This document shows, piece after piece, positions 34,761 to 47,100 of a stretch of DNA of 62,000 nucleotides. Within the stretch, counting starts at the first letter, position 1. Every line of letters starts with the position of its first letter. Made by a program: the position numbers and the translations under genes. The notes under the pieces are model-generated. The model saw only the letters and a program-made list of their open reading frames with translations. It made no database searches and was not told the origin of the DNA. Source of the stretch: Tubiluchus corallicola (taxonomy: Eukaryota; Priapulida; Priapulimorpha; Priapulimorphida; Tubiluchidae); contig JAQGDQ010000175.1 in assembly GCA_030141605.1 (NCBI GenBank), forward strand, positions 1 to 62,000, read 5' to 3'.

Positions 34761-37433
34761 TCAAAGGGCTGTAACAATAATAATTTAAAATTCAAAAATT
34801 CTCAAAAATAATGATTGTATCTACTTCCGTGTAAAACTTGTAAAGTTTTTTAAATTTGGTAAGTTTTGACTAATTTGAGTTTAAAGTACATTTAAGGCTT
34901 TAATTCCAAAAACCACATCTGCTTTATATTATAATTTAGTAAAAAACTACTGCATATTTACATGCAGCTTTAAGATTCTTGTCTATCAAGCTACGTGGAT
35001 TGTCTTAGTACTCGAAAACTAATGTTCTGTAGCATTTTACTCTCTGTAGTAGTCTGTTAGCACTTAATAATGCAACATTTTTCGCACTTTTCCCGCATCC
35101 AGTAATTACGTGATACTTTATTTTATTGTAAAGACGCTGTAATTGTGTATATCTGTTGTTGTAAACTGTAATTAGCGTCAATTGAGTGATTACCATTTTA
35201 CGTGAAAAATTAAATAGATTTGTTTATTTTTTATGAACGTCGACATTTTATTTTATTATTTTATTCATTAATTCATCTCGTAGAGTGTCTTAAACCACAA
35301 ATGACATACATGCAGGTACAGACAAGCTTGCGGTTGCAGGTACAGACAAGCTTGCAGTTTCAGTAGTCAAATGACAAAATTATAGGACTAAACTATGTTG
35401 TATAAGATGTTTTATTGGCCATCAGCAGTATTGTCTCTGTATTTTGTTTTGAAGACTGCCTTTTCTCACTACCTTCCACTCTATAACAACTTACTGAGCT
35501 ACGTGGGTATAAGTGATATAAGTAATTACAAGTGCTACAAATGGCTACATTACAGTTCGTGTGTTGACATGCCTAAAGTAAGCATGCGTTATATGAAAGT
35601 GGGTGAAATTTTAATGTCAGTGATAACAAGCATAATAACCAGACCATTAACATATCGCATAAAAGTACACAAACAAACATTCTGCTTCCTGTAATGATAC
35701 AATTAATGATAATCTTATTAAAACGTACCTAATTATAAATGTATTTTACTGCTGCTTTTGGTGACAAACCAACTCAATTTATTTTTGAGTGCCTCTCCAA
35801 GCAAGTTGAATTACATATTCGCTTAGGCAAGACAAAGGTCACCACATATTACATCGTGTTAACATCATGTAACACAAAGTAGCTGTAAGGAACAGTGAGG
35901 ACCCACGAAAAGCGCGGGAAATTTGAAGAGTTTGAAAACCCAGGAGAATCATGCTTGGATAATTTAATCTAATGTTTTTAAAAGTTGACTAGCCGTTTCA
36001 CATCGAAGCATTGACAATCATCTACAAAACGTAACAGTTTTGCCGCACAACGGCTACAAAAGTGGTGATTGTTTGCGAGGGAGAACGGAGCAGCGTAATT
36101 TTAGCCCTTTCCCCACTATTGGGCAGACAACGCCTACATAAGTTCAAAAAATCCAATAGTTTGGAGCCCAATTGGCACTTATATAATTAAGAAAATTTTC
36201 TACTAGAAAGGGAGGGAGAGAGAGAGCGAGAGACGCATAAACACAGTCTTGCGCACACAAACGTACGCACGCACACACACACACACACGCGCGCGCACCA
36301 TAATAATAAGAGCGCAAGCTCGCGACCGACATAAATTTAAACTGCAATTTTTAGGCGGTACTTTCAGACAGAATACAGCATAATTTGATTGGAATAATTT
36401 CTAAAATATAAAAGTTTAAGTTAACTAAGACAATTAGCTAAATGAGCTATTTCATAAGCATTAAAGTAATGAAAAGAACATAACATTAAAATGACACTGC
36501 TGTATCTTTGCCCGTATAATTAATAATCTTTATTTTCATGATCAACAGAAATAAATATAGAATATCTTTACGTAATAATAAACAGGCTGCTTACTGTTTT
36601 TTTAATAACAGCATTATAGCCGTTACCGAAAGGAGTAAATATTAAACCAGGAGGAGTAGGCTCCAGTGTAACAATTTAACAAGTTTTACAGTAATGGATA
36701 ATGATCTTCTATTAATTCTAACAGTCCTGATAGAGAGTATGTACGCCTGATGTGCACGATCAAACTGCGAGATTATCCAGTTAAATCCACCTCTAAGAGC
36801 AGAAGCCAAACGCACGTAGAAAAATTGTTTTTATTACCCACTGGAGATGAGCAAAACACGTTGAAACCAGCAACTCAGCTGATAGTTAATCCGCCATAAG
36901 AGCGTCAAAGTTTTAGAAAGCTGCGTGCAGCCGGTATGACTTACTGTTATTGGAGTCGTGATGATTATATGGTCGGAAAAAATATTAACATTCAGGTAGG
37001 ATGGTGGAGCCCCTCTTTCTGACAAAATTGATGAAATTTCATCAGTTACTACACACAGATCTAGGGGTATAATCTGAACTATTTTTTACCAACCCATGAT
37101 AGGAATTTAGAAACTGTTGATGTTTTGCTCTCTGAATCCCGTAGCCCGCCGCTGTCTCAGCTGGTGTTACTGCAACGCAAGAATAGCAGCGTTATTTCAC
37201 CAAGCAATGATCCTCAGAAATATGTAGGAAAAGAAGCCCGCTTGAGTTTAGTCAGCACATTTGGAAGCTGAAAGACGTGGTAATTCGTGTCTTCCGCTGT
37301 CTGCAGATCATGATTAATGTGAAATATTTCCGTGTGTCTTGTAAATGTCATCTTTGTGGTTCTGTTGGTAATAACCGCTAACCGCTAATTTGGTTGAAGT
37401 GATTATTGTTATTCTGGCTCCATTAATCAAGGA
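34761..37433. other. intergenic stretch between receptor and K2P channel
   Basis: No supportable gene. It contains GA and CA/CG dinucleotide runs (about 36207-36235 and 36268-36297) and a duplicated GGTACAGACAAGCTTGC motif (about 35313-35355). The promoter and any 5' untranslated exons of the K2P gene probably lie here, but I see no clear TATA box. Confidence 0.4.
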
Positions 37434-37478
37434 TAAACAAGCGATCATTTCTTGATAGACATAAAACATCAAAACAAC

Positions 37479-38178
37479 ATGGAAGAGAAAACTGTAGAAA
37501 AACCCGTGCAAAGACGCAGACTACAACAGTCTCAGTCCATGTCGCCGCAGCGATGGTCACGTTTACCAACCGCTGTTATGTATTCCTCGCGTTATCCGGA
37601 CCGACCAAGAACAATGTATGTACCCTATCCTGTCCGCAGATCCCCATCCAAGGCTTCACAACAACCCACTCCTTATTATTCAATACCCAAACGACAATGG
37701 TCAGACGTGCCTTTGTTGGAGAGAGAAATCCGCTGTCCTTCTATGCCCCAGTTCAGACAAACCATACGAGAATGGTCGCGCAAGTGGTTCACTCATGTTG
37801 GTCTGATAGCCCTTTTGATTGCCTACCTGTTTCTTGGAGCAGGGGTATTTCAAAAATTAGAAACAGGAAAGGAAACGGAATTAAAGCAGAAACAGTTAGA
37901 TTTACAAATACTAGCCAACGAAACACGTGCAAATTTCTCCGTGACGCTCATAGCAAATATGTCTGAATACATGTGGAACGTTGCAGTAAATTTGAATGTG
38001 TTGCACGAGCAGGACTTTAAAGCTCAAGTTGAAGAATATGCAGAACAGATTGATAAACAAGTACAAGAAATGGCTGAGATAATACTTGATGCTGGCAGAG
38101 CAGAAATAAATATGGAAGAATCAAGATGGACGTTATTAGAAGCGCTGTTCTTTTCAGCCACTGTTATTACATCTATAG
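37479..38178 (+). CDS. K2P exon 1: N terminus, M1, cap, pore helix 1
   Basis: 233 codons plus one base, ending at donor GTGAGA inside the first selectivity filter (TSI|G). The N terminus is Arg/Pro/Ser-rich ([15 protein letters not shown]). M1 is [19 protein letters not shown], followed by the cap helices. Confidence 0.93.
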
Positions 38179-41100
38179 GTGAGAATGCATTGCAATGTTA
38201 CCGGCTAGAAAATACAATGTTCAACATGCAGTAATGATAAATGACAATAACGACAATAATTATATGAAAAAAGACCTGTAGAGAAGCCTCAGGTTAGTAT
38301 GCATACCTGAAGCTGTAAATGGTCTAAATTCTAATGCATTATAGTAGCTGAGTTCTGGATTTCCAGGCTCTTTTACTAAGAGCTCTTCATTTGACTGGAT
38401 GAGGTCCGCTCAGACCTCTGTCTGTCCACAGTTGAGTGTAGCATAGTTTACAAAGTAAAGCCATCCAACCTCTCAACAAAGAAACAAATAATTAAATTTT
38501 AGATAAGTAGAAAAATTGTGATAAATAGGTAAGCAACAAATTATTAACAATAATAATAATACAAAACAGAAATGTAAAAAAGGTGACAACAATACATTTT
38601 AGATAAACAACAAATCAGCCAAACAGAAACATTTTTTAACATTAAATTTTGAATACAGCACAGCAGCCATGATCACAGGAATAAAATTATGAGTTAAGAG
38701 TACAGCAGTGACTGTGATGTTCACTGTAGGCTACAATCAGAAGAAGCCTAAGCAAGAGAGAGTAAGTTTTAGATGCAACTCACGCAAATTCGTTTAGTGC
38801 AGAAGCAACTGTCAAGACATTGTTTATAGAAGTTTCGTAATAGAGACCGGCCCGCGCGAGGAGTCTGCTAATCAGTTAAGAGACAATTCTACCCGTACAA
38901 AGAACAGAGATATCATGAGAATGAACACAAATACATGTACGCATTTTGAGAGCAACGGTCTGGAAGCAGAAGGGAGGGTTGGAACTGTATGTTTCTTCTA
39001 TTACGTTGTGATGATAGGTTGGGAAACGTTTCTATGCCAGAATAAACATCTTAGTGGTACTTTCAGCTGTTGTGTGAATTTTTTCCTGGACAATTCTAAA
39101 ATATAAAGAATAACTTTTAAGGAGAGAATAAGGTTTTTATTACTTTGTAGATAAGTTATATTGTCAGGGTTTTTATATTCAAATCTTTAAAACGAGGCTT
39201 CAATGTATCAAAATGTTATTTTGTGGTGACAAGAAACAGCCATGGGCCCCTGGAACCTTTTTCCATAACGTCATATATACTGTAGACTACTGCTTTATAT
39301 AATCCCGTAATTTGTACACTTCGATTAAACTGCATGCAGTGCTATAGCTTTGTGTCTACCGAGAATTCAAATCAAACTCATGCAGCTATATTGACCAAAC
39401 TAACTTTACATAGGTTTTAAATTAACTCGGTTCCATGTCAAACTAAGACGGAACCGCTACTGAATCGTGAGTATTGACTTCTTAATAGATAAGTGTTATA
39501 ACACAATAAAGGCTGGGCAATGTCTGCTACATTTTAATAAAATTATCAGTCATAAACCAAATTCGGGAATCTTATTATCAAGAAAAAAAAGCTATATTTA
39601 ACGTGAGGTTCAGAAAAACATACATTCAAAAATGACTCAACTTTAATAGTGCCAATTAACGAAAAAAAATCCGCCAATTAAGAAAGCAGGAAAGAAAGCG
39701 ATTTATTTAGTATTTTAAACTACCGACGTAGTTTAAGTTCTGGTGAAAACAGCAAAAAAGATCACTTGGAATTAATAATATTAATTTTGGGAAGAGTTTT
39801 TTTTATTGGTAATATATAACAATTCACACTTAAAAAGGACACAATCATACTAAAAAAATTATATGTGAAAAGTATCACATTTTTATGTATTAACAGCGTA
39901 AAAAGTTTCCCAAAAATAATATTAGTAAATACAATTGATCTACTTCCTTTTGACAACTAAGTGGCATTCTCCTTTCTTAATCAGGGAATTTCTTCTGTAA
40001 TTCAAAAATAGTATTGCTTTATTACAATCTGAAGTGAATCGTTGCAACAAACTTTAATACTTGCCAAGTTTTTATTAGATAGTCATGCTTTTTGCGCTGC
40101 GATTTGTTACAGTAAAAACGTTTGTACGTAGATTACATTGGATAGCCGTACCACGTGACCTATGACGTGCAGTAACACACTTCACCGAGGTGTTCATTTT
40201 CAGGCACTCCTAAAATAAGGAAGTTCTCTTGAAACCCAGGGCGTCGGAAACGCAAAGGAAACTTATTGTTTGTGTTTTTTCGTATTTACGACAAAAGTAA
40301 ACACGTAGGGCGGTGGGAGGTGAGGTAGGGGTTCTTGAAATGCACAAAGAACTAACCTGGAAAAAAGGCAGCTACTTATCTCAGGTCTGATTATCACTGT
40401 TACTAGAATCACATTCACATTCACGAGCACCAGTTGCAACAGCTTCAGCAGACTATTCTTTTACAGCAAAGTTTCAGAAACTTTAAATCCATCGCCTGTT
40501 ACCTTGGATGCTATTACGAATTCCTCCTCTGTATCAGGTCCTCGGTATCAGTTGAATCCATAATAGTTCGTGTAATAATGTGTCATTGTGTGTTTTTTTT
40601 TGCGTAACCCGCCAGTTAAACATTTTTATTTTTTGGTTAATCGCCCTGGCGCCGCTATTGCATTCGTTCTCTTGAATTGGGTATTGCATTCGTTCTCGCT
40701 TATGTAATACAAAACCATCCATTTAATCATTGTGAGGCAAACACCTCGTACAAAATTTTCACAAAAATTCAGATTCTATGACATCCCTGAACGCGCATCA
40801 ATTAACGGCTAGCATATCACTATCATTTCAGGAGTAGAAACCAAAGACCACATAAAATGTTCATACACCATTACCATCCTTTCAGACGGAGAAAGCAATG
40901 ATTATGTAGAAATGATTAGAAATCAGTAGATGATTATTTATTAGTGTTTCTCATTTTACGTAGTTTCAACATTGTGCAAAATGTTTTTGTGGTTATTGCT
41001 GTTTTGTGGCATGGTGTCGTGTGGTGCATTGTGGGAGGTGAGCGCTATTTGTAGTACTGTGGAATCACAATAGAGCAGTATTGCAGAAAAAAATGCTGCA

Positions 41101-44100
41101 TCGTTTATATGGCATCATCCGAAACATCTGTATATTTTACAGATACGTTCAATCAAAACATACGTGCGTACGTGCACTGCCGAAAGTCGGCCTTTAGAGC
41201 AGCTAGTTTTGAAAAAAGGTTGTAAAGTGACGCTTACCAGACATTCAGAATGCGTATGTTTTATGCGGATGCGTTATAGATAAAATCGGTTTATATTGTC
41301 TTTAATGCACCCGTTGATCACACCTTCGTTATGCGTTATTTTTCTGCAGCTATTCCCTATTGATTTTTAAAAGCAGCTATTCCGTAAGTGGGATAACGCA
41401 TAACGCAGCCGATGCGAATCTGAGCAGAAAAAATTCAGTTAGCGAGTAAACCCAATGCTTCGCATTCCGGTCTGGTTTGCAAAAAATTCAGGTGTCCGTT
41501 CCTCAAAGATTTTCGATGTGTCTGTCCTCATCTAACGCAATTAAATATAACAAAAAGTATTTGAGTTTCCTTACGTGAACTGCAAAAGAGCTTAATATGT
41601 GTAAATACAAAGTTTTCACTAAGGAGTGGAACTTTTCTGATTATTTTTTCTGAAAAAAGTTCCATCTCTTGTCCTGCTACAAATCATCAATCGCATATTT
41701 TCTATATCGCTTTATTCCATTTTGTTCTTACATAGAGTTAGACAGTAATGACGACGACGATGATGATGATGATGACGATGACGACGACAACGATGCTGAT
41801 GATAAGCTTCATTAGAAAGTCAGATATAACACCTAAAGTAACTTAATATTTATTTCCAACTTACTGCCAGAACTCGAAAACTGTAATTTAGTGGTACAAT
41901 CAAAATTGCATGAATAACTTATTCAGTCAAGTGAAAAAAGGATTTTATTGGAGTAGTCGTTAACCATGACTCCAAGCTCAGGTGGTTTTAATCACTCAGT
42001 CAGCGAATATAAACCCGTAAGTGTGCAGACTCCAAAAACATAACTGAAAGAAACCGAATCCTAGACAAAGTTAAAGGAAAGGAAAGATGCACACAACATG
42101 GAGTCACTGCATTAAAGTTCATAGCCTCTGTGGCACCGGACATTTTTATGCTCCAAAAGCGGTAGCAAGAAAATCAATTTTATACAAAAAAGTAAACAAA
42201 GTTCATCACGAACAGGAGACGCTGTGTGTTTTTTAACTCTTTCAAGCGGCAGCTGCATCAGCCGGGCCGCATGTGATGTGCAGCTGATTTCTACAGCCAA
42301 AACATTCTCGCGCAACGCAAACTATATTTAAAAAACAAAATTGCATTCATTTTTTGCAGGGTACATCGCAAATAATCATCACAAATAAGCAAGTAATAAC
42401 GATAAGTGAAATGATGATGATGATGATGATGATGATGATAATGATAATGATAACGAACGATAATGCGTATTATAATAATATAAGGTTTCACCATAATGTG
42501 GTAGCCTGGTACACTCCCTAATAGGCTGTTAGGCTAAGTTTAGGCAAGATAGCTGACTACTGTGAGTACTGTGGCTTTTCGTTGTTTTAGTTAGTCCAAT
42601 AGGCTGATTAACAGACTTATCACTAGGCCGCGTCTGCCTACATTCAAAGGCCTGTATTGCTCTGGCTTCCTGTAATGTGTCCTGGTGGTGAATCCCAATT
42701 TAAACACGATCATTTTAGTCAATTTAGCAAAGTAAGGATAAACAATTGATCTCACTATTAACATATAGCCATCACAATGGCTTCTTTACGACCTCAGTTG
42801 TATACGCCCAACAGCCTGTTTATTTCATGAACCGTACTGCGACATTCTTTGCGTGCGTGCTATTTTCAGCTCCGTGGTATACTTACCCGTCATTTCCATG
42901 CTGTAGAACAAATGAGTGTTGTTAATGTTTTGACGAGAGTAATATGGATCCTTACAACTAGGGTTTGAAAATGTATCATGTGCTTTGTAGTCAAGTTGTC
43001 ATGCCTGAGTTTTTAATGTCGTTTATTTAATTAAGGTTTTTTGTGGTGTGTGTATAATACTGTTATTGCATGTGTACTACATGTCTGATATGTCTGCAAA
43101 TACGTTTCTTTTTAGTGGTATGTGCTACCGAATAAAAATGATGAATGAATTAATGAGTGTATGAATGAATAAATCATACCACAGCATCTTTCTGTACCTA
43201 GTAGTTGCTTTGTGCGTTTCAGTACCCAATTTTAAAGTAAAACATAATGATTACTGTCGAACCGCCATGCTATAAGTAGTGTTGAATTCTCTCTACACTA
43301 CTGAAATTCTTTTTATATCTCACTGCTTAGAGCAGCATGAAATCCAAGAGCTTTTCTGTCATGTAATGTCATGTAAAAATAATTTAGTGGCAATGCCCAA
43401 GCGGTTGGCTGAAACACTAGTAATCGCTAGTTCGACACATGCTGTTTTAATTTGGCATCATTTCTTATTTACGTGGTTGCCACAGTACTATACTAGCTCT
43501 GGGTAAAGAAAAGGACAACATCAACTTTTGTAGACCTGGCTGATCTATTCTACAGACTGGCAACCGGTTGCGCTGAAAATGGGCTTTGCCCTGTAAAGGA
43601 CAGTTAACAATGTTGTCAATGTAAAAGCCAAGTTATAGTGTGTGGCAGGTACCAGGCTTGTGTGGTCTCCAAGATTCCAGATTATATTGGAATTAATAGG
43701 ATCATTGAGTGATGAGTGATTAGGTGACTGTTATGTTCAAGATGTGTATTTTCAACACTGGCCACCAAAAACTGTTTTAAAGACCTGGTATAACGCACAA
43801 AATTTTTGGATAAAGCGCATTTTTAATTCTTCCACACCCCAAAAAAGAAAACGTAGAAAACCGGAAATGGCAGGTCCTACCCGAGCTGGATGATCGTGAC
43901 GAGAGCGGGACATAACTCATTATCAAGTGTATATCTGTAAGATGGGCCACTGTCCAGCAAAGGTATCTCAGCCACAGTCGGATATACTTCCTAAACAACC
44001 AGCATCAGCATGCCGAATGAAACCGCCACAGAGCGAGAATTGAAGCATTTCATAAAGTGACAAGCCTCAGTGCAAATTCTTAACTTCAGTCGACAAGTGC

Positions 44101-47100
44101 AACACTACGACAACTAGCACGCACCTCGCGTCATAGTGTTATCATATTCTTTTCTTTCCTCAGTGCAATATCGTTAAAAATATGTTAGAATTTTGCATTG
44201 TCATGAGTAATAAAATCTGCTGACAGAAATAAATTTCATGCTAAAGTACTAAAGTTCTCTTGTTCACGTTAAGCAGCAAATGAAGCCACTGCGATCACGC
44301 ATAGTATAGGAATAAGCTGTTGCAAAAAACTTATGAGCGCAAAAGTTTCAAAACTGCAATATACGTTTTTATCATTGAAAATCATCATTTTCGTACATGG
44401 CGTATCTGAACATTGCAGCATCTTCTGGTAATGAACACCATTTCCTCACTTGGCTTAATTAGAGGCAATGCCGCCTGAATTTAAACTTCTTTCCTTTTAT
44501 TATTTGGCTGTAGATAAAACCAGGTCTTCGATTGCGAGTGAGTATCTGCGATCTACGTATAGCGCCACAACTTATGTACTATATTAAGTTATAAATTAAC
44601 ATAATATATATATATATATATATATATAATAATCTTTATTTGCCATTAAAAACATTGATAATCACTGATAAAAACTTTATAGAGATAATCAATCAGTGTT
44701 AGTTAATAAAAACTTACACTGCTGAAGGCAAATGCGTCAGTGCAATCTAAACTACTGTGCAGTAATGACGAATAAAATCAAACATATTTACAACTATACA
44801 CAAAAAAATATAAAAAAAACTATGATTTAATTAATATGGCCGTGGGTATATGAATTCGGAATTAGTGTGTATGTTGTCGTACTGGTGTGATGGTATTTCA
44901 TATCTGGTTAATATTAGTGATTTTAATTTTGTTTTAAATGCTGATAGGGACTTGATTTGTTTAACCTGTAATGGTAGAGAATTCCAAAGTAAAATTGCTT
45001 GTTTGATTACAGAGTTCGTTCCATAGTGGGTATTTGTCCTAATTTGTTTTAGATTGCTTGTTCTGGAATTAACGATAGGATTTGGAAAAAAGGTAAATCT
45101 GTTATTCTGGAATGGTTTGCTGATGTTGTTAATGTATGTTAAATACAAAAAGCAGAGTAAAATATTCTTTGTGTGCTTCAATGATTAGGAATTTTAAAGT
45201 TTTTCTCAGGCTAGTTGTTGAAGCTTTGAATTTTTGTTTACCTGCCTTGTGTTTGTATGAGTACCCAGCTATCAATCTCAACGCATAGTTTTGAAGGAGA
45301 TTTAATTTTAAGTAATTTTCTCTTTTGGTTTTTTGAAGTAGCGTACATCCATATAAGAAGTGTGGTAGAACTAAAGTTTTATATATTAGTGTTTTAGTTT
45401 CCTTTGTTAGTTGCCCTTTAACTTGTCGGAGATATGATGTGCTAGATGCCAGTTTTGTGTATATGTTATTAAAGTGATCATCCCATGAAAGATTATTGTC
45501 TACTTGTATGCCCAGGAATTTAACATTGTTAGTTTGTTTGATTACAGCATTATCTATTGTCAAAGTGGTTGATGATGCATCATTAGTATTTAATAAGGGT
45601 GACAGTATCATGAATTCTGTTTTGTCATTATTCATTTTTAGCTTGTAATGACTAAATGCCATATTTATATTTTTTATATCTTCTTCTAAATAATTTTTTG
45701 CAGTTTGGACATTTTCATGGGCTATGTAGATTGTAGTGTCATCAGCGTATTGCGTTATTTGTGAATGCTTTAATACACTGGATATGTTGTTTATATATAG
45801 GCAAAATAATAACGGACCTAGTAGTGTTCCTTGCGGTATACCTCTGTTTAACGTGGCCCAGTCAGAAAAGTTGGTTGTATCTAACTTTACTCGTTGTTGT
45901 CTATCTTTGAGATAATTTTGTATCAGTTTTAACGATATCAAATCTAATCCGATTTGTTTTAAATTATCGTAAAGTAGTTCGTGATTAATGCTATCGAAAG
46001 CTTTACTTAAATCCAAAAATGCTGCTAAAATGTATTGCTTGTTGTCTAAACTATGTCTCCAATTTTCTGTTGTGTGTATTAGGGCGTCAATGGTTGAATG
46101 GTGTTTACGGAAGCCAAACTGATGTTTTGATAAAAGTTCATGTTTATTTACATATGAATTTATCTGATCATAAATTACCCTTTCCCAAACTTTGCCGAAA
46201 CAATGGATTACGGAAATTGGGCGATAATTCATGGGATCACATTTTGGATCTTTTTTATGGATTGAAGTCACGTTTGCCATTTTACATACCGTTGGAAATT
46301 CGCCTCTCATAATTATCTGATTAGCAATGTAAGTCATATGCGGGGCTATTACAGATGCGCTATCTTTTAGAATTTTGATAGGAATATCTGATGGTCCACT
46401 CCCTTTGTTGGAACTTAGGTTATTTAATATGTCGTTAATTTCTCCTACTGTGACGCTTTTGAATGAGAATACTGTGTTAGACGATTTGTTTTTTAATTTA
46501 TTAATTATATTATTGCTAATATGAGAAGCCACTCCCTTAAAATTTCCAAGATTCAGGAATATTGCATTTAGCGCGTTGGCAATATCTTTGGGTTTTGTAA
46601 TAACCGTGTTGTTGATCTTAATTTCGTCAACACGCGTTAGTTTGTTACGGCATTTATTTATTACATTGTTAATAATTTTCCATTTTTCTTTGGTATTTGT
46701 TGCGTTTTTACATTGTTGTTGTATATGTTTATTTTTCAAGCATTTATTAAGATTATTAAATTGATTTCTCTTTTTTATAATTGTTATGATTGTTTTTAGT
46801 TTTGTTCTTTTCCCATATATTATACATTCTGTTTTTCGCTATTCTTAGTTTGTCAAGTTCAGGTGTTGTCCAGGTACTTTCGTTATTGAGTTTGCTTTGT
46901 TGTGGGATTTGTTTTACGTTTTTATATGGTGCATGTACATTAAGGCAATATTCGACATTATTAATCAGAATATTAACTTGTGTATCTATTTTATCAGTCA
47001 TATATATGGAGGTCCAGTTCATTTTTGCTAAGTCGATTAAGTATGAATGTTTGTTGTATTGGGCGTAGCCTCTCATTAAATGCCAGACTGAATTTTGGTT

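Noticed and set aside
37553-37966. 137-codon frame overlapping K2P exon 1
   Set aside because: Alternative frame of a well-supported exon.
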